In this document: positions 60,729 to 64,000 of the stretch, one piece after another
Layout of the letters: every line of letters begins with the position of its first letter
Numbering within the stretch: the stretch's first letter is position 1
DNA from: Asticcacaulis solisilvae
Lineage (GTDB): Bacteria > Pseudomonadota > Alphaproteobacteria > Caulobacterales > Caulobacteraceae
Assembly (NCBI RefSeq): GCF_017875235.1
Contig: NZ_JAGGMI010000002.1
Coordinates: forward strand, 496,001 to 560,000
Length of the DNA stretch: 64,000 bases
Reading direction: 5' to 3'
Notes under the pieces: generated by a model
Told to the model about the DNA's origin: nothing
Database searches by the model: none
What the model saw: the letters and a program-made list of their open reading frames with translations, nothing else
Program-made: the position numbers and the translations under genes

Positions 60729-61883
60729 TTAAAAGGAGAAAAGACGGCGATGCTCGTCTATGGCGAACGAGTCGGTCATGCCGGCGATATAGTCGCAGAT
60801 AACCCGCGCCCGCGCCGTTTCCGAATCCTTTGAACACACCAGTTGAAACCATTCGGTCGGCAGGGTGTCGGGCTCTTCCAGGAAAAGATGGAACATGGCG
60901 TTCAGCGTTCGCTTGGCGTAGGAACGCGTGCGGTTAAGCTTGTAGTGCTTATACATGCGCTCGAACAGGAAGCCGCGCAGGCGCGACAGGTCGTCGTAAA
61001 CGCCCTTCGAAAACTGGACCATCTGGCGCCGGGCGGATCGCACGTCCTCGGGCGCGACGATCCTGTCCTCGCTCATCCGCTTTTCGGTTTCAGCCAGGAC
61101 GTCGTCGATCATGGTTCCGATCATGCGCCGCACCGCTTCCAGTCGCAGCATGCGGTCATTCAGCGACGGCCAGTCCTTTTGCACCGAACGGATCGCCGGG
61201 CCGATCATCGGCACGTCGAGCAGGTCGTTGATGGTGAAGAGCTCGGCGCGCAGGCCGTCATCGACATCGTGATTGTTGTAGGCGATGTCATCGGCAATGG
61301 CCGCCACTTGCGCCTCCAGCGAGGCGAAGGTGTCGGGGCGCAAATCCCACATGGCGTTGAAATCGGTGATCGATTTCCACGACGGCTCGGACAGGTGGTG
61401 GCTGACCGGACCGTTATGCTTGATAATGCCCTCCAGCGTTTCCCAAGTCAGGTTCAGCCCGTCCCACGCCGGATAGCGTACCTCGAGCTTGGTGATGATG
61501 CGGAAGGTCTGGACGTTATGATCGAAGCCGCCCCACGGCGTCATGCACTTGTGCAGTTCGTCCTCGCCGGCGTGGCCGAACGGCGGGTGGCCCAGGTCGT
61601 GCGACAGGGCGATGGTTTCGGCGAGATCGACATCGAGATTGAGCGAATGGGCCAGGGAGCGGGCGATCTGCGCGACTTCGAGGCTATGCGTCAGCCGGGT
61701 GCGGAAATAGTCGCCCTCATTGGCGACAAAGACCTGGGTCTTGCCCTTCAGGCGGCGGAAGGCGGTCGAATGGATGATCCGGTCGCGATCCCGGGCAAAG
61801 GCCGTTCGCCGCGAAGCTTCGCCTTCGGCGTGGAGACGGCCGAGGCTTTGGGTCACGTCGGAAGCATAGCTTGCCAGGGTCAT
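60729..61883 (-). CDS. dgt: dNTP triphosphohydrolase (dGTPase)
   Basis: 384 residues. HD-domain enzyme that converts dNTP to nucleoside plus triphosphate. Motifs: [40 protein letters not shown] (first His), [19 protein letters not shown] (HD pair) and [18 protein letters not shown] (Asp). It is divergent from erpA. Confidence 0.95.
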   Translation of the reverse strand: MTLASYASDVTQSLGRLHAEGEASRRTAFARDRDRIIHSTAFRRLKGKTQVFVANEGDYFRTRLTHSLEVAQIARSLAHSLNLDVDLAETIALSHDLGHPPFGHAGEDELHKCMTPWGGFDHNVQTFRIITKLEVRYPAWDGLNLTWETLEGIIKHNGPVSHHLSEPSWKSITDFNAMWDLRPDTFASLEAQVAAIADDIAYNNHDVDDGLRAELFTINDLLDVPMIGPAIRSVQKDWPSLNDRMLRLEAVRRMIGTMIDDVLAETEKRMSEDRIVAPEDVRSARRQMVQFSKGVYDDLSRLRGFLFERMYKHYKLNRTRSYAKRTLNAMFHLFLEEPDTLPTEWFQLVCSKDSETARARVICDYIAGMTDSFAIDEHRRLFSF

Positions 61884-62017
61884 GGAAATATCCGCGATGA
61901 AAGATCAGCCGGTCTATACTATAAACCGTAACAACCATCTAAAAAATTGCCGGATTTCAGTCTGTTTTGCGCCCAAGGGGGCTGATTTTGCCGACAAATG
62001 CCTCCATATTGGCGGGC

Positions 62018-62347
62018 ATGAGCCACAACATCACCCTGACCGCCGCCGCCGCGCGCCACATCAACCGCCTGAGCCAGGACGCCGGCCACCCCGTCATGCT
62101 GCGTGTCATCGTCGAAGGCGGCGGCTGTTCGGGTTTCCAGTACAAGCTCGACCTGGTCAACGAAAAACAGCCGGACGAGAGCGAGATCAGTTTCGACGGC
62201 GCCACGGCGCTCGTCGATGAGATATCGGCGCCGCTCATGGCCGGCTCGATGATCGACTATGTCGAGGAACTGGTGGGATCTCAGTTCAAGATTCTCAATC
62301 CGCTGGCGACGGCATCCTGCGGCTGCGGAACGAGTTTCTCGCTCTAG
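62018..62347 (+). CDS. erpA: Iron-sulfur cluster insertion protein ErpA
   Basis: 109 residues, A-type carrier. The three cluster cysteines are in VEGGGCSGFQYKLDLV and ASCGCGTSFSL. It delivers [4Fe-4S] clusters to target proteins. ATG 62018 gives the family start MSHNITLTAAAARHI; the frame opens earlier at 61967. The downstream xth gene starts 51 nt later, so they may be co-transcribed. Confidence 0.93.
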   Translation: MSHNITLTAAAARHINRLSQDAGHPVMLRVIVEGGGCSGFQYKLDLVNEKQPDESEISFDGATALVDEISAPLMAGSMIDYVEELVGSQFKILNPLATASCGCGTSFSL

Positions 62348-62398
62348 GTTTTCTCTCTGGGCTTGCTCGAATCCAGCGGCCGCTTTACAGCTTTGGCC

Positions 62399-63196
62399 AT
62401 GAAACTCGCGACCTGGAACGTCAACTCCGTCAATGCCCGGCTGCCGCTGCTTCTTGAGTGGTTCCGCGACGCCGCGCCCGATGTCTGCGCCCTGCAGGAA
62501 ATCAAGTGCATCGACGAGAAGTTCCCGTACGAGGCCTTTGAATCGCTGGGCTATAACTGCGCCGTCCATGGCCAGAAGACATGGAATGGCGTCGCCATCC
62601 TGTCGAAATTCCCATTGAGCGATGTGACCAAAGGATTGCCCGGCGACGAGACGGACGAGCAGTCGCGCTATATCGAAGCCGTCGTCGAGGCCCCCAGGCC
62701 GATCCGTTTCGTCGGCATATATCTGCCGAACGGCAATCCGCTCGGCACCGACAAGTATGCCTATAAGCTCGGCTGGCTGAAGCGCCTGCATACGCGCGCT
62801 GCCGAGCTTCTGGCCTTCGAGGAAGCCACCGTCATCACCGGCGATTTCAACATCATCCCGGCCAAGGACGATTGCTGGAAGGAAAGCGTCTGGCTCGACG
62901 ACGCGCTTTATCAGCCGGCCGTCCGCCAGGCCTATCAGGGCCTGAAGAACCTCGGCTATACCGACGCCTTCGAGGCCATTCAGCCGGACGGCAACCGCTA
63001 CACCTTCTGGGACTACCAGGCAGGCGCCTGGCAGAAGAATGAAGGCATCCGCATCGATCACCACCTGCTGTCGCCCCAGGCTGCCGACCGGTTGACGGGG
63101 TTCACGATTCACAAGGACACGCGTGGCCGCACGCACGACGAAGCGAAACCGTCCGATCACGTCCCGGTCGAAATCGAAATAACAACGGAATATTAA
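62399..63196 (+). CDS. xth: Exodeoxyribonuclease III (AP endonuclease)
   Basis: 265 residues. Repairs abasic sites and trims 3' ends. Motifs: KLATWNVNSVNARLPLLLEW, CALQEIKC (metal Glu), VITGDFNIIPAKDD, TFWDYQAGAWQKNEGIRIDH and KPSDHVPVEIEI (catalytic Asp-His). ATG 62399; the longer frame adds 12 non-conserved residues. Confidence 0.96.
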   Translation: MKLATWNVNSVNARLPLLLEWFRDAAPDVCALQEIKCIDEKFPYEAFESLGYNCAVHGQKTWNGVAILSKFPLSDVTKGLPGDETDEQSRYIEAVVEAPRPIRFVGIYLPNGNPLGTDKYAYKLGWLKRLHTRAAELLAFEEATVITGDFNIIPAKDDCWKESVWLDDALYQPAVRQAYQGLKNLGYTDAFEAIQPDGNRYTFWDYQAGAWQKNEGIRIDHHLLSPQAADRLTGFTIHKDTRGRTHDEAKPSDHVPVEIEITTEY

Positions 63197-63250
63197 CCGC
63201 TTGCCTGCAAGCTTAAAGCTTTCTTAGCCATAATCAGGCGTAAAGCTTTC

Positions 63251-63937
63251 ATGGCCCATGCTGCGCGTATCCTTCTCTACTTCCTGTTTGCCGGGATCGG
63301 CCTGACCCTGATCGCGTCCGGCCTGATGTGGTGGTTCGAAGCCTCCCGCCGCCTGTCGCGCGCCCTGCATTCCGCCCTCGGCAAGACTGCCGACGCCGTC
63401 ATCTTCGACCTCAGCGGCAAGAAGGCGGCGGGCCTCGATTTCACCGCCGGCGACCTCGCCATCCTGTGGGACACTGGCGCGCATGGCCTGGTGTTCGCAT
63501 TTGATGAGATCGAAGGCGCCGAACTGATCGTCGATGAGCGTGTCGTGGCGCGCGCCCAGCGCGGTGAACCGCGCCGGCTGCTCGACGAAAACCACGCCAA
63601 TGCCTCGCGCGTCATCCTGCGGCTGATGTTCGACCACGTCGAAACGCCGGAGATTGAAATCACGCTTTACGGCGACATTACCCAGAACCCGGTCCACGCC
63701 AAGACGGCCGCCGAGGCCGTACGCCTGGGCCGCAAATGGCTGTCGCACGTCGACGCCGTTATCAAGCGCATGCCCCAGCCGGTCGAGGCCGCACCATCTC
63801 CACCGGTGGAAAAGCCGCAGTCCGCTCCGGCCGTGGCGGCGCGCCCCGTCCCGGAAACGCCTTCGGACATCCCGCCGTGGGAGGACGACGACAGCCTGAT
63901 GGACGACGACACAGCCTACGCCCACATGCGCGCCTGA
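63251..63937 (+). CDS. Hypothetical single-pass membrane protein (228 aa)
   Basis: An N-terminal helix (about 7-29, ILLYFLFAGIGLTLIASGLMWWF) is followed by a soluble domain with beta-strand repeats (DAVIFDLSGKKAAGLDFTAG, DETHANASRV-like segment, EIEITLYGDITQN) and a Pro/Ala-rich acidic tail (PPWEDDDSLMDDDTAYAH). No family recognised. It ends 4 nt before a hairpin at 63940. Confidence 0.75.
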   Translation: MAHAARILLYFLFAGIGLTLIASGLMWWFEASRRLSRALHSALGKTADAVIFDLSGKKAAGLDFTAGDLAILWDTGAHGLVFAFDEIEGAELIVDERVVARAQRGEPRRLLDENHANASRVILRLMFDHVETPEIEITLYGDITQNPVHAKTAAEAVRLGRKWLSHVDAVIKRMPQPVEAAPSPPVEKPQSAPAVAARPVPETPSDIPPWEDDDSLMDDDTAYAHMRA

Positions 63938-63939
63938 TC

Positions 63940-63961
63940 GGCGAATGCGCAAAAATTCGCC
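63940..63961. other. Hairpin after the last gene
   Basis: GGCGAAT, 8-nt loop, ATTCGCC. No T-tract, so only a possible terminator or 3' stabiliser. Confidence 0.35.
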
Positions 63962-64000
63962 TGTCAGCGTTGCGGCACTGAAACCACAATTTGCATGAAA

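Overview
The window is GC-rich chromosomal DNA from an alphaproteobacterium, almost certainly Caulobacterales (Caulobacter/Asticcacaulis/Phenylobacterium relatives). The evidence is: a gapR (DUF2312) gene a few kb from a TacA-like NtrC regulator; the block SPOR-nagZ-scpA-scpB-tatABC-serS-surE-pcm-LysM/M23-yajC-secD; a three-gene transhydrogenase (pntAA-pntAB-pntB) preceded by an aa3-oxidase subunit IV; EipA (DUF1134), COQ9, and a single-cysteine L36. The genus cannot be fixed from sequence alone. I see no phage, IS element or CRISPR array.

Layout. 1-12.4 kb: a minus-strand housekeeping block (protein export, chromosome segregation, peptidoglycan recycling, seryl-tRNA synthetase). It is interrupted at 2.5-4.0 kb by a plus-strand ECF sigma factor module with three small membrane proteins. 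12.5-14.5 kb: a divergent TetR/MFS pair around a perfect 22-bp palindrome. 14.56 kb: a tRNA with CAT anticodon. 14.8-22.9 kb: periplasmic and envelope proteins (SIMPL, M23 lipoprotein, EipA, M28 peptidase) and small enzymes. 23.2-23.35 kb: a candidate small RNA. 23.4-27.8 kb: SGNH hydrolase, fasciclin lipoprotein and a GH9 cellulase with LacI-like and FadR/GntR-like operators. 28-33.6 kb: lepA, three tandem four-cysteine secreted paralogues, mnmC. 33.6-34.6 kb: three tiny Ala-rich lipoproteins, two from a duplicated promoter-gene-terminator cassette. 34.9-39.2 kb: motA, MltB-like transglycosylase, L36, HAD phosphatase, gapR. 39.2-44.3 kb: a beta-glucoside/aldobionate locus (GPH symporter, GH94 phosphorylase, Tat-exported lactonase). 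44.5-52 kb: TacA-like regulator, oligoendopeptidase, oxidase subunit IV, transhydrogenase. 52-64 kb: mixed genes including rpsU with a probable CTG start, coq9, a His-rich putative metal locus, purEK, a GGDEF protein, dgt, erpA and xth.

How it fits together. The GH9 cellulase, GPH symporter, GH94 phosphorylase and lactonase form a plausible route for cellulose fragments, with LacI-type operators before two of the transcripts. TatABC in the same window could export the two proteins with twin-arginine signals (EipA, lactonase).

The most unusual features are non-coding. Six copies of a ~55-bp hairpin repeat keep base pairing through compensatory changes, and three of them touch or supply a gene's stop codon. 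Two ~130-bp nested palindromes share an architecture but not a sequence. Coding novelties are the ECF module, the four-cysteine trio and the duplicated lipoprotein cassette.
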